Assembly: GCA_030431335.1 (NCBI GenBank)
Contig: JAUIJH010000044.1
Coordinates: forward strand, 1-33,658
Origin: Alphaproteobacteria bacterium
GTDB taxonomy: Bacteria; Pseudomonadota; Alphaproteobacteria; Rhizobiales; Amorphaceae
Direction of reading: 5' to 3'
Length of the DNA: 33,658 bases
Positions within the stretch are counted from its first letter, which is position 1, and every line of letters starts with the position of its first letter. The position numbers and the translations under genes are program-made. The notes under the pieces are model-generated. The model did no database searches. It had not been told where the DNA came from and saw nothing but the letters and a program-made list of their open reading frames with translations. Shown here one piece after another: positions 1-9,301 of the stretch.

Positions 1-1
1 C

Positions 2-1648
2 AACGATCCGGAGTCGGGTGAGAGCGTCGACCTCGCCACCCTCAAGCGCGACGGCTCGCCCATGCGGCGCATCCGCGGCAACCGGATCGCGATGATCTTC
101 CAGGAGCCGATGACGAGCCTGTCGCCCGTCCACACCATCGGCGACCAGATCGGCGAGGCGGGACGGCTGCATCGCGGCATGGACCGGGGCGCCGCGCGGG
201 AGGCGACGCGCGACATGCTGCGCCTCGTCCATTTTCCCAACCCCGACAGCGCGGTCGACCAGTATCCGTTCGAATTGTCGGGCGGCCTGCGCCAGCGCGC
301 GATGATCGCGATGGCGATGATGTGCCGGCCGGCGCTGTTGATCGCCGACGAGCCGACCACGGCCCTCGACGTGACCATCCAGGCGGAAATCCTCAAGCTG
401 TTGCGCGACGTGCAGCAAGAGCTTGGCATGAGCATCCTGCTGATCACCCACGATTTCGGCGTGGTCGCCAACATGGCGGACGAGGTGGTGGTGGTCTACC
501 AGGGCCGGGTGATGGAGCGCGGCAAGTCGCAGCGCATCTTCACCAAGCCGGAGCACCCTTATCTCAAGGCGCTGCTGCACGCGGTGCCCACCTTCGACAT
601 GCACGAGCGGCTCGAGCCGATCCGCCCGATCGAGCCGAAGCTGACCGCCTTCGGCGAGCCATGCAAGGTGGAGCGCGGCGCGCCGCTGCTCGACGTCCGC
701 AACGTGTCCAAGCGCTTCCGCCTGAAGAAGGGCGGCTTTTTCGGCGCCGCGCGCGAGATCATCGCGGTGGATCAGGTGAGCTTCACGCTGCAGGCGGGCG
801 AATGCCTCGGCCTCGTGGGCGAATCGGGCTCGGGCAAGACGACCGTGTCGCTCGCGGCGATGCGCGCCTACAAGCCCACCGAAGGGTCGGTGTGGATCCG
901 CGAGGGCGAGGGCTGGCGCGACATCGCCACGCTGACGGGCAGCGACCTGCTGGCCTACCGCCGCCGCGTCCAGCTGGTGTTCCAGGACCCGTTCTCCTCG
1001 CTCAACCCGCGCATGTCGATCAACGAGATCGTCCGCGAGCCGCTGACCATCCACGACGTCGGCAACGCCGAAAGCCGCGCCAGCCATGTGCGCGACCTGA
1101 TGGAGCTGGTCGGGCTCGACCCGAAATTCCTGCGCCGCTACCCGCACTCCCTGTCCGGCGGGCAGCGCCAGCGGGTGGGCATCGCCCGCGCGCTCGCCCT
1201 CAAGCCGGATATCCTGGTGTGCGACGAGCCGGTGTCGGCGCTCGACGTGTCGGTGCAGGCGCAGGTGCTCAACCTGCTGAGCGACCTGCGCGAGAAGCTG
1301 GGCCTCACGTACCTTTTCGTCAGCCACAACCTCGCCGTGGTCGACTATCTGGCCGACCGCGTGGCGGTGATGTGCAAGGGGCGCCTGGTGGAAATCGGGC
1401 CGACGCGCGCGGTGATCGACAACGCGCAGCACCCCTACACCAAGGCGCTGCTCGCGGCGGTGCCCGATGCCAACCTCGACCGGCCGCTCGATTTCGGCAA
1501 GCTCGCCGCCGGCCGCGCGTCGACGCCGCAGGAATGGCCCGAACCCTATAAGCTATTGCCGGGCATGGCACCCACTCTGGTCGAGATCGGCGATGGCCAT
1601 CTCGTGTGCATGCCAGGCCAACATAACAGCCTGGAGGAGGCAGCGTGA
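2..1648 (+). CDS. Oligopeptide/dipeptide-type ABC transporter, fused double ATP-binding protein (5' partial)
   Basis: Powers import of peptides or similar solutes at the inner membrane. Two ATPase halves are joined in one chain, corresponding to DppD plus DppF. The frame is open to the left edge, so the start and the first Walker A box (roughly 75 residues) lie outside the window. Half 1 shows a Q-loop (IFQEPMTSL, near nt 95-120), a signature LSGGLRQR (about nt 275) and Walker B LLIADEPTTALD (about nt 335). Half 2 shows Walker A GESGSGKTT (about nt 818-844), VFQDPFSSLNPRM, signature LSGGQRQRV and Walker B ILVCDEPVSALD. Each half is followed by the HPYxKALLxAVP segment typical of oligopeptide-family ATPases. 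The first signature has Leu where Gln or Met is usual (LSGGL), which occurs in degenerate halves. The stop overlaps the next gene's start (ATGA), so this is the first visible gene of a four-gene operon. Family is sure; substrate is inferred. Confidence 0.93.
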   Translation, partial: NDPESGESVDLATLKRDGSPMRRIRGNRIAMIFQEPMTSLSPVHTIGDQIGEAGRLHRGMDRGAAREATRDMLRLVHFPNPDSAVDQYPFELSGGLRQRAMIAMAMMCRPALLIADEPTTALDVTIQAEILKLLRDVQQELGMSILLITHDFGVVANMADEVVVVYQGRVMERGKSQRIFTKPEHPYLKALLHAVPTFDMHERLEPIRPIEPKLTAFGEPCKVERGAPLLDVRNVSKRFRLKKGGFFGAAREIIAVDQVSFTLQAGECLGLVGESGSGKTTVSLAAMRAYKPTEGSVWIREGEGWRDIATLTGSDLLAYRRRVQLVFQDPFSSLNPRMSINEIVREPLTIHDVGNAESRASHVRDLMELVGLDPKFLRRYPHSLSGGQRQRVGIARALALKPDILVCDEPVSALDVSVQAQVLNLLSDLREKLGLTYLFVSHNLAVVDYLADRVAVMCKGRLVEIGPTRAVIDNAQHPYTKALLAAVPDANLDRPLDFGKLAAGRASTPQEWPEPYKLLPGMAPTLVEIGDGHLVCMPGQHNSLEEAA

Positions 1649-3540
1649 TGTTACGTAACCTTGTGGCGGGGCTTGCGCTCATCATCGCCACTTCCGCCTT
1701 TGCCGCGGCGCCCGAGATGATCGAGACGCCCACGCTGGCCAACACCCACAAGGGCTTGCCGCCGGTGGCCGAACGCATCCCCGAGGAGCCGCTGGTGCTC
1801 GACATGGAGGCCATCGGCCGCACCACCGGCACCCACGGCGGCGACATCAACACGATGATCGGCCGGGCCAAGGATGTGCGCCTGATCAACGTGTGGGGAT
1901 ACGCGCGCCTCGTCGGTTACGACAACGACCTGGAGCTGCAGCCCGACATCCTGAAGGCGGTCGACGTCGAGGAAGGGCGCATCTTCACCTTCCATCTGCG
2001 CAAGGGGCACAAGTGGTCGGACGGCGCGCCGTTCACCTCGGAGGATCTGCGCTACTACTACGAGGAGGTGGCCACCAACACCGAATTGAGCCCGACGCCG
2101 CCGCCCTTCCTGCTGGCCGGCGGCGAGCTGCCCAAGTTCGAGGTGATCGACGAGACGACGGTGCGCTACACGTGGGCGAAGCCGAACCCCGGCTTCCTGC
2201 CGGCGCTGGCGGCCGCGCGCCCGCCTTTCATCTACCGCCCGTCCCACTATCTGAAGCAGTTCAACCCGAAATACGGCGACCAGCAGGCCATCGACAAGCT
2301 GGTCGAGGAGGCGCGGGTGCGCTCCTGGGCGCCGCTGCACAACCTGCGCGACGAGATGTACGACGCGACCAACCCGGACCTGCCCTCGCTGCAGCCGTGG
2401 ATCGCGACGCGCAACGCCACCGACCGCCGCTTCGTGATGGTGCGCAACCCCTACTTCTTCCGCGTGGACAGCAAGGGCCAGCAGCTGCCCTACATCGACC
2501 GCGTGGTGATGAGCGTGGTGGACGGCAGCCTGATCGCCACCAAGGTGCAGGCGGGCGAGGCGGACCTGCAGGCGCGCGGCCTGGTGTTCGGCGACCTGCC
2601 GGTGCTGAAGCGCGGCGCCGAGAAGCGCAACTACCACGTCTACCTGTGGCCGGAGGCGAACGCGTCCGCCATCGCGATCTATCCCAACCTCACGGTGAAG
2701 GATCCGGAGCTGCGCAAGCTGTTCCGCGACCAGCGCTTCCGCAAGGCGCTGTCGCTGGGCGTCGACCGGCAGCTGCTCAACAAGGTGCTGTTCTTCGGTC
2801 TCGGCCAGCCATCGGCCAACATCGTGCTGCCGCAAAGCCCGCTCGCGGGGGCGGTGGGGACCAGCGTCGGCCTCGAATACAATCCCGACGAGGCCAACCG
2901 CCTGCTGGACGAGATGGGCCTCATCGAGCGCAACAATTCAGGCATCCGCCTGATGCCGGACGGGCGGCCGCTTGAGCTGATCGTGGAGACGGCGGGCGAG
3001 GAATCGATCCAGATCGACGCGCTGGAGCTGATCAAGGACACCTGGCGCGAGATCGGCGTCGACCTCTACCCGCGTCCCTCCCAGCGCGACGTGCTGCGCA
3101 ACCGCGCCTTCTCCGGCGAGCTCGCGATGAGCGTGTGGCTCGGCTACGACAACGGGCTGCCCTCGGCCAAGATGCCGCCCGAGGAGCGCGTGCCGGTGTC
3201 GACCATGTTCCTCACCGGCCCCGCCTGGGGCGCCTACGCCATGAGCGGCGGCGAAAGCGGTGAGAAGCCTGACTACGCCCCGGCCGAAGAGCTGATGTCG
3301 CTGTACGACACCTGGATGACCACGACCTCGGACACGGAGCGGGCGGCCGCCTGGGACGCCATTCTCAACCTGCACGCCAAGGAGGTTCTGACCATCGGCA
3401 CCGTGCAGGGGGTTGTGCAGCCGGTCGTGGTGCGGGATACGCTGAAGAACGTCCCCGAAAATGCGGTTTACGGCTGGGATCCTGGCGCGCAGTTCGGCCT
3501 CCACCACATGGACGCGTTCTACTACGAGAGCGCGAAATAA
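1648..3540 (+). CDS. ABC transporter substrate-binding protein, family 5 (peptide/nickel/opine type)
   Basis: Periplasmic solute receptor of the importer. The ATG at 1648 overlaps the upstream stop (ATGA) and has GGAGGAGG at 1633-1640; a GTG three bases earlier is less well placed. The 630-residue product opens with a signal peptide (MLRNLVAGLALII, cleavage likely after SAFAA near residue 20). The family-5 hallmark LRKGHKWSDGAPFTSEDL falls near residue 117. Large lobes follow, with NPYFFRVD and ALSLGVDRQLLNKVLF segments typical of SBP_bac_5 proteins. At 630 residues it is longer than DppA (about 535), as in the long receptors of Yej-like systems. The ligand cannot be read from the sequence: peptide, opine or oligosaccharide are all possible. 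The first permease follows 28 nt downstream. Confidence 0.93.
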   Translation: MLRNLVAGLALIIATSAFAAAPEMIETPTLANTHKGLPPVAERIPEEPLVLDMEAIGRTTGTHGGDINTMIGRAKDVRLINVWGYARLVGYDNDLELQPDILKAVDVEEGRIFTFHLRKGHKWSDGAPFTSEDLRYYYEEVATNTELSPTPPPFLLAGGELPKFEVIDETTVRYTWAKPNPGFLPALAAARPPFIYRPSHYLKQFNPKYGDQQAIDKLVEEARVRSWAPLHNLRDEMYDATNPDLPSLQPWIATRNATDRRFVMVRNPYFFRVDSKGQQLPYIDRVVMSVVDGSLIATKVQAGEADLQARGLVFGDLPVLKRGAEKRNYHVYLWPEANASAIAIYPNLTVKDPELRKLFRDQRFRKALSLGVDRQLLNKVLFFGLGQPSANIVLPQSPLAGAVGTSVGLEYNPDEANRLLDEMGLIERNNSGIRLMPDGRPLELIVETAGEESIQIDALELIKDTWREIGVDLYPRPSQRDVLRNRAFSGELAMSVWLGYDNGLPSAKMPPEERVPVSTMFLTGPAWGAYAMSGGESGEKPDYAPAEELMSLYDTWMTTTSDTERAAAWDAILNLHAKEVLTIGTVQGVVQPVVVRDTLKNVPENAVYGWDPGAQFGLHHMDAFYYESAK

Positions 3541-3568
3541 GTTTCGGGCGGAAGGAGCACCTGCCGAC

Positions 3569-4594
3569 ATGATCGCGTACGTCCTGCGTCGGTGTCTGGG
3601 AATGATACCGACGCTCCTCGTGATCTCGTTCCTGATCTTCCTGATCATCGAGCTGCCTCCGGGCGACTATCTGTCCAATCAGATGGAGCAGCTGCGCGCT
3701 CAGGGAGAGACGGCCTCGATCGCGAAGCTCGAGTTCATGCGCAGGGAGTTCGCGCTCGACCGGCCGCTGCTGGAACGCTACGCCGTGTGGCTCGGCGCGA
3801 TGCCGGGCCCCCAGGGCTTCAGCGGGCTGCTGCAGGGCAACTGGGGTTGGTCGTTCGAGTTCCAGAAGCCGGTGGACCAGGTGGTCTCCGGCACGCTGCT
3901 CCTCACCGTCATCCTTAATTTCACGACGATCCTGTTCGTCTATATCGTCTCGTTTCCCATCGGCATCTATTCAGCGACGCGTCAATATTCGTGGGGCGAT
4001 TACGGCTTCACGTTGCTGGGCTATTTCGGCTTGGCGGTGCCGAACTTCCTGCTCGGGCTGATTTTACTCTATCTGATGAACGAATATTTCGGCGTGTCGA
4101 TCGGCGGGCTGATGGCGCCGCAATTCATCGACGCGCCGATGAGTTGGGACAAGTTCATGTCGATCCTGTCCCACCTGGTGGTGCCGACGGTGGTGATCGG
4201 CACGGCCGGCACCGCGTCGATGATCCGCCGCCTCAGGGCCAACCTCCTCGACGAATTGCACCGCCAGTACGTGACGACGGCCCGCGCCAAGGGGCTGCGG
4301 GAGCGGAACGTGGTGCTGAAATATCCGCTGCGCATGGCGCTCAACCCCTTCATCGCCGACATCGGCAACCTCATTCCCTCGCTGGTGTCCGGTTCGGTGA
4401 TCGTGTCGGTGGTGCTCAACCTGCCGACGGTGGGGCCGATCCTGTTGTCGGCGCTGCAGTCGCAGGACCAGTATCTCGCCGGCTTCATCCTGCTGTTCGT
4501 CGCGGTGCTGACGCTGTTCGGCATGCTGATCTCGGATCTGCTTCTTGCGGTGCTGGATCCGCGGATCCGGCTCGGGAAAGAGGCGGCTTCGTGA
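3569..4594 (+). CDS. ABC transporter permease, DppB/OppB-like
   Basis: Inner-membrane channel subunit, 341 residues. I chose the ATG at 3569 because the protein then begins with the family-typical N-terminus MIAYVLRRCLGMIPTLLVIS (first membrane helix) and GAAGGAG lies at 3551-3557. The frame is open further upstream but that overlaps the receptor gene. About six hydrophobic segments can be seen. The cytoplasmic EAA-type loop that docks on the ATPase is at about residues 232-257 (YVTTARAKGLRERNVVLKYP), followed by the ALNPFIADIGNLIPSLVSG segment. Length is normal for the family. The second permease starts 14 nt downstream, consistent with a heterodimeric channel in one operon. Confidence 0.94.
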   Translation: MIAYVLRRCLGMIPTLLVISFLIFLIIELPPGDYLSNQMEQLRAQGETASIAKLEFMRREFALDRPLLERYAVWLGAMPGPQGFSGLLQGNWGWSFEFQKPVDQVVSGTLLLTVILNFTTILFVYIVSFPIGIYSATRQYSWGDYGFTLLGYFGLAVPNFLLGLILLYLMNEYFGVSIGGLMAPQFIDAPMSWDKFMSILSHLVVPTVVIGTAGTASMIRRLRANLLDELHRQYVTTARAKGLRERNVVLKYPLRMALNPFIADIGNLIPSLVSGSVIVSVVLNLPTVGPILLSALQSQDQYLAGFILLFVAVLTLFGMLISDLLLAVLDPRIRLGKEAAS

Positions 4595-4607
4595 AGGGCG
4601 TTCCGGC

Positions 4608-5816
4608 ATGAGCAACATCACTCCGGGCGATCCTGGCTTCGATACCGGCGAAAAATCGGCGCTCGACCTGCCCGACCACTATGTCGACGAGGTGCGGTTC
4701 GATCCGGGCGAGGCCGAGCGGCTGACGCCCGAGCAGGAGCGCTATTTCCAGGCCTCGCAGTGGCGCATCATCTGGCTGCGCTTCAAGCGCCACAAGCTGG
4801 CCTTGTGGTCCGGCGTGATCCTGATCCTGTTCTATCTGTGCGTCCCGTTCGCCGAGGTGATCGCGCCGTACGATCCCAACATGCGCGACTCGGACAACAT
4901 CCACGCGCCGCCGCAGGGCATCCACCTGTTCGACGACGGGCGGTTCGTCGGCCCGTTCGTCTACGGAACCCGCGCCGAGCTCGACCTCGACACGCTGCAA
5001 TGGGTCTACGTGCGCGACGAGGACGCGGTGCAGAGGCTGCGCTTCTTCTGCCTCGGCGACAGCTACGAGTTCTGGGGCCTGGTCGAAGGGCGCTTCCACC
5101 TGGTGTGCCCGGCCGAGGGCGGCAGCATGTTCCTGCTAGGCACCGACCGGCTCGGCCGCGACGTGTTCTCCGGCCTCGTCTACGGCGCGCGCATCTCGCT
5201 GACGGTGGGCCTCGTCGGCGTCTCGATCTCCATTTTGCTGGGCATGTTCTTCGGCGGCATCGCGGGCTATCTCGGCGGCATCGTCGATTCGATGATCATG
5301 CGGCTGATCGAGATCCTGCGCTCGTTGCCGGAGCTGCCCCTGTGGATGGCGCTGTCGGCTGCGCTGCCTGTGACGTGGTCGCCGCTTTGGATCTATTTCG
5401 GGATCACCATCATCCTGGGTCTGCTCGACTGGCCGGGCCTCGCCCGTGCCGTGCGCTCCAAGCTCCTGTCGCTGCGCGAGGAAGACTATGCGCGCGCGGC
5501 GGTGCTGATGGGCGCGCCGCCGGGGCGCATCATCCGCCGCCACCTGCTGCCGGGTTTTTCCAGCCACATCATCGCCTCGGCCACCTTGTCGGTCCCCTCG
5601 ATGATCCTGGGCGAGACGGCGCTCTCGTTCCTGAACCTCGGTCTGCAACGGCCGGCGATCTCGTGGGGCGTGCTCCTCAACGAAGCGCAGAACATCACCG
5701 TGGTGACGATCTATCCGTGGCTGATGGCGCCGGTCATCCCGATCATCATCGTGGTGCTGGCCTTCAACTTCCTGGGCGACGGCCTGCGCGACGCGGCGGA
5801 TCCGTACAAGCACTAG
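4608..5816 (+). CDS. ABC transporter permease, DppC/OppC-like with extended periplasmic insert
   Basis: Second channel subunit, 402 residues, against about 300 for DppC. The ATG at 4608 follows GAAGGG at 4593-4598. A roughly 55-residue acidic N-terminal tail precedes TM1 (residues 66-86, [20 protein letters not shown]). After the usual PYDP motif comes an insert at about residues 91-175 containing two cysteines (C148, C167), and then the normal [13 protein letters not shown] motif (178-190). The ATPase-docking EAA loop reads [20 protein letters not shown]. Large insertions at this point are known in YejE-like permeases, and the insert probably contacts the long binding protein; that contact is inference. 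The stop codon lies inside the stem-loop at 5815-5866, which probably ends the operon. Confidence 0.92.
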   Translation: MSNITPGDPGFDTGEKSALDLPDHYVDEVRFDPGEAERLTPEQERYFQASQWRIIWLRFKRHKLALWSGVILILFYLCVPFAEVIAPYDPNMRDSDNIHAPPQGIHLFDDGRFVGPFVYGTRAELDLDTLQWVYVRDEDAVQRLRFFCLGDSYEFWGLVEGRFHLVCPAEGGSMFLLGTDRLGRDVFSGLVYGARISLTVGLVGVSISILLGMFFGGIAGYLGGIVDSMIMRLIEILRSLPELPLWMALSAALPVTWSPLWIYFGITIILGLLDWPGLARAVRSKLLSLREEDYARAAVLMGAPPGRIIRRHLLPGFSSHIIASATLSVPSMILGETALSFLNLGLQRPAISWGVLLNEAQNITVVTIYPWLMAPVIPIIIVVLAFNFLGDGLRDAADPYKH

Positions 5817-5866
5817 CCCGAGCGCAAGCGCCGCCAATGCGGCGGCAGACGTTGCGCAATCGGGCT
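5815..5866. terminator. Large three-part stem-loop after the ABC operon, before gatC
   Basis: AGCCCGA (5815-5821) pairs with TCGGGCT (5860-5866). GCGCAA (5822-5827) pairs with TTGCGC (5852-5857), leaving AA (5858-5859) bulged. Inside, CGCCGC (5829-5834) pairs with GCGGCG (5839-5844) around a CAAT loop. That gives 19 base pairs in 52 nt, starting within the permease stop codon. No T-run follows, so it is not a textbook intrinsic terminator. It could be a U-less terminator, an mRNA 3'-end stabiliser or a Rho-linked structure. It separates the importer operon from gatCA. Confidence 0.5.
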
Positions 5867-5909
5867 GGAGGATGGTACGCGGGCTCCGCTTCTTGCGAAG
5901 GATCCCCAG

Positions 5910-6197
5910 ATGTCCGTGGATATCGATACGGTGCGCCGGGTGGCGCATCTCGCCCGCATCAAGGTGGGCGATGACGAGGCGGAGCGCCTGACCGGCGAGC
6001 TCAATGCGATTCTCGGATTCGTGGAGCAGCTCGACGCGGTCGACGTCACGGGCGTCGAGCCGATGACGGCCGCCGTCGAGACCGCGCTGCGCCGCCGCGT
6101 CGACGTGGTGAGCGACGGCGAGGTGCCGCAGAAGGTGCTGGCCAACGCGCCCGAGAGCGACGACAGCTTCTTCGTCGTGCCGAAGGTGGTCGAATGA
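5910..6197 (+). CDS. gatC: Asp-tRNA(Asn)/Glu-tRNA(Gln) amidotransferase subunit C
   Basis: Small subunit (95 residues) of GatCAB, which converts misacylated Glu-tRNA(Gln) and Asp-tRNA(Asn) to Gln-tRNA and Asn-tRNA in the cytoplasm. GatC wraps GatA and GatB and helps them fold. The sequence shows the family pattern [20 protein letters not shown], then [22 protein letters not shown], and an acidic/hydrophobic tail ending in FFVVPKVVE. Length is normal. The ATG at 5910 has GAAGGA at 5897-5902. The last codons overlap the gatA start (ATGA at 6194-6197), giving translational coupling of the two subunits. Confidence 0.96.
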   Translation: MSVDIDTVRRVAHLARIKVGDDEAERLTGELNAILGFVEQLDAVDVTGVEPMTAAVETALRRRVDVVSDGEVPQKVLANAPESDDSFFVVPKVVE

Positions 6198-7642
6198 GCG
6201 CGCTGACCGATCTCACCCTCGCCGAGGCGCGCGATGCGTTGGCGAGCCGCAAGGTGAGCGCCGCCGAGATCACCGAGGCCTATCTCGGCGCCATCGAGGC
6301 GAGCGACCTCAACGCCTTCATCGAGGTGACGGCGGACCGCGCGCGCGAGATGGCGAAGGCCTCCGACGCGCGCCTCGCGGCCGGCGAGGGCGGGGCGCTG
6401 GAAGGCGTGCCGCTGGGCATCAAGGACCTGTTCTGCACCGAGGGCGTGCGCACCACGGCCGGCTCCAGGATCATCGGCAACTTCGTGCCGCAGTACGAAT
6501 CCACCGTGACCGCCAATTTGTGGCGCGCCGGCGCGGTGCTCCTGGGCAAGCTCAATCTCGACGAGTTCGCCATGGGCTCCTCCAACGAGACGAGCGCCTA
6601 CGGCCCGGTGAAGAACCCGTGGAACAAGGAGCTGGTGCCGGGCGGGTCGTCGGGCGGCTCGGCCGCGGCCGTGGCCGGGCGCCTGTGCGTCGCCGCGACG
6701 GGGACCGACACCGGCGGCTCGATCCGCCAGCCCGCGGCGCTGACCGGGACCGTGGGCATGAAGCCCACCTACGGGCGTTGCTCGCGCTGGGGCATCGTGG
6801 CGTTCGCATCCTCGCTGGACCAGGCCGGCCCCATCACCCGCACGGTGCGCGACGCGGCGATCATGCTGCGCGAGATGGCCTCCATCGACGACAAGGACTC
6901 CACCTCCGTCGACCTGCCGGTGCCGAACTACGAGGCGGCGCTGGAGGCGGGGGTCAAGGGCAAGCGCATCGGCGTGCCGAAGGAATATCGCGTCGACCCG
7001 ATGCCCGAGGCGCTGGAAACGCTGTGGCAGAAGGGCGTCGAATGGCTGCGCGCGGCCGGCGCCGAGGTGGTCCCGGTGTCGCTGCCGCACACGCAATACG
7101 CGCTGCCGGCCTACTATATCGTGGCGCCGGCGGAAGCATCCTCCAACCTCGCCCGCTATGACGGCGTGCGCTACGGCGCTCGCGTCGACGCCGACGACAT
7201 CGTGGGCATGTACGAGGCGACGCGGGCGGCCGGGTTCGGCGCGGAGGTGAAGCGGCGCATCCTGATCGGCACCTACGTGCTGTCGGCCGGCTACTACGAC
7301 GCCTACTATCTGCGCGCCCAGAAGGTGCGCACGCTGATCAAGCGCGACTTCGAGGCCGTGTTCGACGAGGGCATCGACGCGCTGTTGACGCCGACGGCGC
7401 CCGGTCCCGCCTTCGCCATCGGCGGCAAGCCTGACCCGGTTGAGATGTACCTCAACGACATCTTCACCGTGCCGGTGAACATGGCCGGTCTGCCGGGCAT
7501 CTCGGTGCCGGCGGGCCTGTCCGACGACGGCCTGCCGCTCGGCCTGCAGCTGATCGGCCGCCCGTTCGACGAGGCGGGGCTGCTGTCGCTCGCCCGTGCG
7601 CTGGAAGAGGCGAGCGGAGCGCTGACGCCGCCGGGCTTCTGA
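6194..7642 (+). CDS. gatA: Asp-tRNA(Asn)/Glu-tRNA(Gln) amidotransferase subunit A
   Basis: Glutaminase subunit of GatCAB, 482 residues, amidase-signature family; it releases ammonia that is channelled to GatB. The Ser-cisSer-Lys triad is visible: K77 in GIKDLF, S152 in the GGSSGGS loop, and S176 in [10 protein letters not shown]. The spacing is identical to that of characterised GatA enzymes (K79/S154/S178 in Staphylococcus aureus, from memory). The C-terminal part carries [22 protein letters not shown] and [10 protein letters not shown], typical of GatA rather than generic amidases. Its start overlaps gatC by four bases. gatB is not adjacent here; the next gene is on the opposite strand, so gatB must lie elsewhere for the complex to work. 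Confidence 0.97.
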   Translation: MSALTDLTLAEARDALASRKVSAAEITEAYLGAIEASDLNAFIEVTADRAREMAKASDARLAAGEGGALEGVPLGIKDLFCTEGVRTTAGSRIIGNFVPQYESTVTANLWRAGAVLLGKLNLDEFAMGSSNETSAYGPVKNPWNKELVPGGSSGGSAAAVAGRLCVAATGTDTGGSIRQPAALTGTVGMKPTYGRCSRWGIVAFASSLDQAGPITRTVRDAAIMLREMASIDDKDSTSVDLPVPNYEAALEAGVKGKRIGVPKEYRVDPMPEALETLWQKGVEWLRAAGAEVVPVSLPHTQYALPAYYIVAPAEASSNLARYDGVRYGARVDADDIVGMYEATRAAGFGAEVKRRILIGTYVLSAGYYDAYYLRAQKVRTLIKRDFEAVFDEGIDALLTPTAPGPAFAIGGKPDPVEMYLNDIFTVPVNMAGLPGISVPAGLSDDGLPLGLQLIGRPFDEAGLLSLARALEEASGALTPPGF

Positions 7643-7679
7643 CCCGGCGCGCTGGCAGCGCAGCCGCGACCGCCGCCGC

Positions 7680-8582
<903 letters not shown>

Positions 8583-8687
8583 GCGTGGCCTTCTTTTGCG
8601 TTGAGCGGCAAATGCATCTGCGACAGGTAGCGCAGCCGAGGCCCGGTGGCCAATCGGGCCGGGCAATTGGAGCGGGGGAGGGCGACG

Positions 8688-9182
8688 ATGACGCAGGCGT
8701 TCGAGCTGCGGCCGGCGCGCGAGGCGGACGGGCCTGCCGTGCGCCGCGTGATCGAGGCGGCGTTCGGCGGCACGGCGGAGGCTGATCTGGTGGCCGCGCT
8801 CGCGGCGGACGGGGATCTCGCCGCGCTGCTGGTGGCGAGCGAAGCGGGGCACATCGTGGGCGCGGTGGCGCTGTCGCCCATGAGCGGCATGGCGGCGCTG
8901 GCGCTGGCCCCGCTCGCGGTGGCGCCGTCGGCGCAGCGGCGCGGCATCGGCAAGGCGCTGGTCGCCGCAGCGCTACGTTTTGCAAAACAAAGTGACGCGG
9001 CCGCCGTTTTCGTGCTGGGCGATCCGGCGTACTACGAGCCGCTGGGCTTTTCGCGCGACTGTGCGCAGATGGTGCGTTCGCCCTATGGCGGGCCGCACTT
9101 CATGGCCGCGAACCTCGCCGGGACGGGAACGCTCGCGCCCGCCACGGTGGGGTATGCGGCTGCGTTCGACGCGCTCGGCTGA
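8688..9182 (+). CDS. GNAT family N-acetyltransferase (YhbS-like)
   Basis: Predicted acetyl-CoA-dependent acyltransferase of 164 residues; substrate unknown. The ATG at 8688 is preceded by GGGGAGGG (8675-8682), so it is preferred over an in-frame ATG at 8646. The N-terminus (ELRPAREADGPAVRRVIEAAF) is the usual GNAT opening. Motif A is LAVAPSAQRRGIGKALVAAAL, where QRRGIGKAL is the pyrophosphate-binding loop. VFVLGDPAYYEPLGF is the motif B region characteristic of the YhbS/COG3153 group. It is divergent from the MoxR gene (105 bp apart) and lies upstream of a tandem repeat and a molybdopterin enzyme. No functional link to either neighbour is evident. Confidence 0.9.
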   Translation: MTQAFELRPAREADGPAVRRVIEAAFGGTAEADLVAALAADGDLAALLVASEAGHIVGAVALSPMSGMAALALAPLAVAPSAQRRGIGKALVAAALRFAKQSDAAAVFVLGDPAYYEPLGFSRDCAQMVRSPYGGPHFMAANLAGTGTLAPATVGYAAAFDALG

Positions 9183-9186
9183 GTTC

Positions 9187-9283
9187 GCCGGCGTGCTGCG
9201 CCGTGGGATGGAGGCCGGCGTGCTGCGCCATGGGTTGGAGGCCGGCGTGCTGCGCCTTGGGTTGGAGGCCGGCGTGCTGCGCC
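9187..9283. repeat. 27-bp tandem repeat, 3.6 copies
   Basis: Three contiguous 27-bp units (9187-9213, 9214-9240, 9241-9267) and a 16-bp fourth (9268-9283) fill the gap between the GNAT stop (9182) and the molybdo-enzyme start (9302). Every unit begins GCCGGCGTGCTGCGCC and ends TGGAG, with variation only in the middle (GTGGGA, ATGGGT, TTGGGT). Because 27 is a multiple of 3, several frames stay open through it: + strand GWRPACCAM-like and AGVLRRGME-like repeats, - strand AQHAGLQPM-like repeats. There are no spacers, so it is not CRISPR. It probably arose by slippage; whether it has a role is unknown. Confidence 0.9.
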
Positions 9284-9301
9284 GGGGGGGTGGAGAAAGT
9301 G

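Noticed and set aside
1651..2835. 394-codon - strand frame opposite the binding-protein gene
   Set aside because: Shadow of a strongly biased GC-rich gene, with a repetitive His/Arg/Val/Gln composition.
9187..9283. CRISPR-like array
   Set aside because: The 27-bp units are contiguous with no unique spacers, and no cas genes are present.
9203..9301. N-terminal extension of the molybdo-enzyme (Cys-rich GWRPACCA repeat)
   Set aside because: The frame is open, but no ribosome site precedes the ATG at 9203, while the ATG at 9302 has GGAG at good spacing and starts at the conserved iron-sulfur domain.
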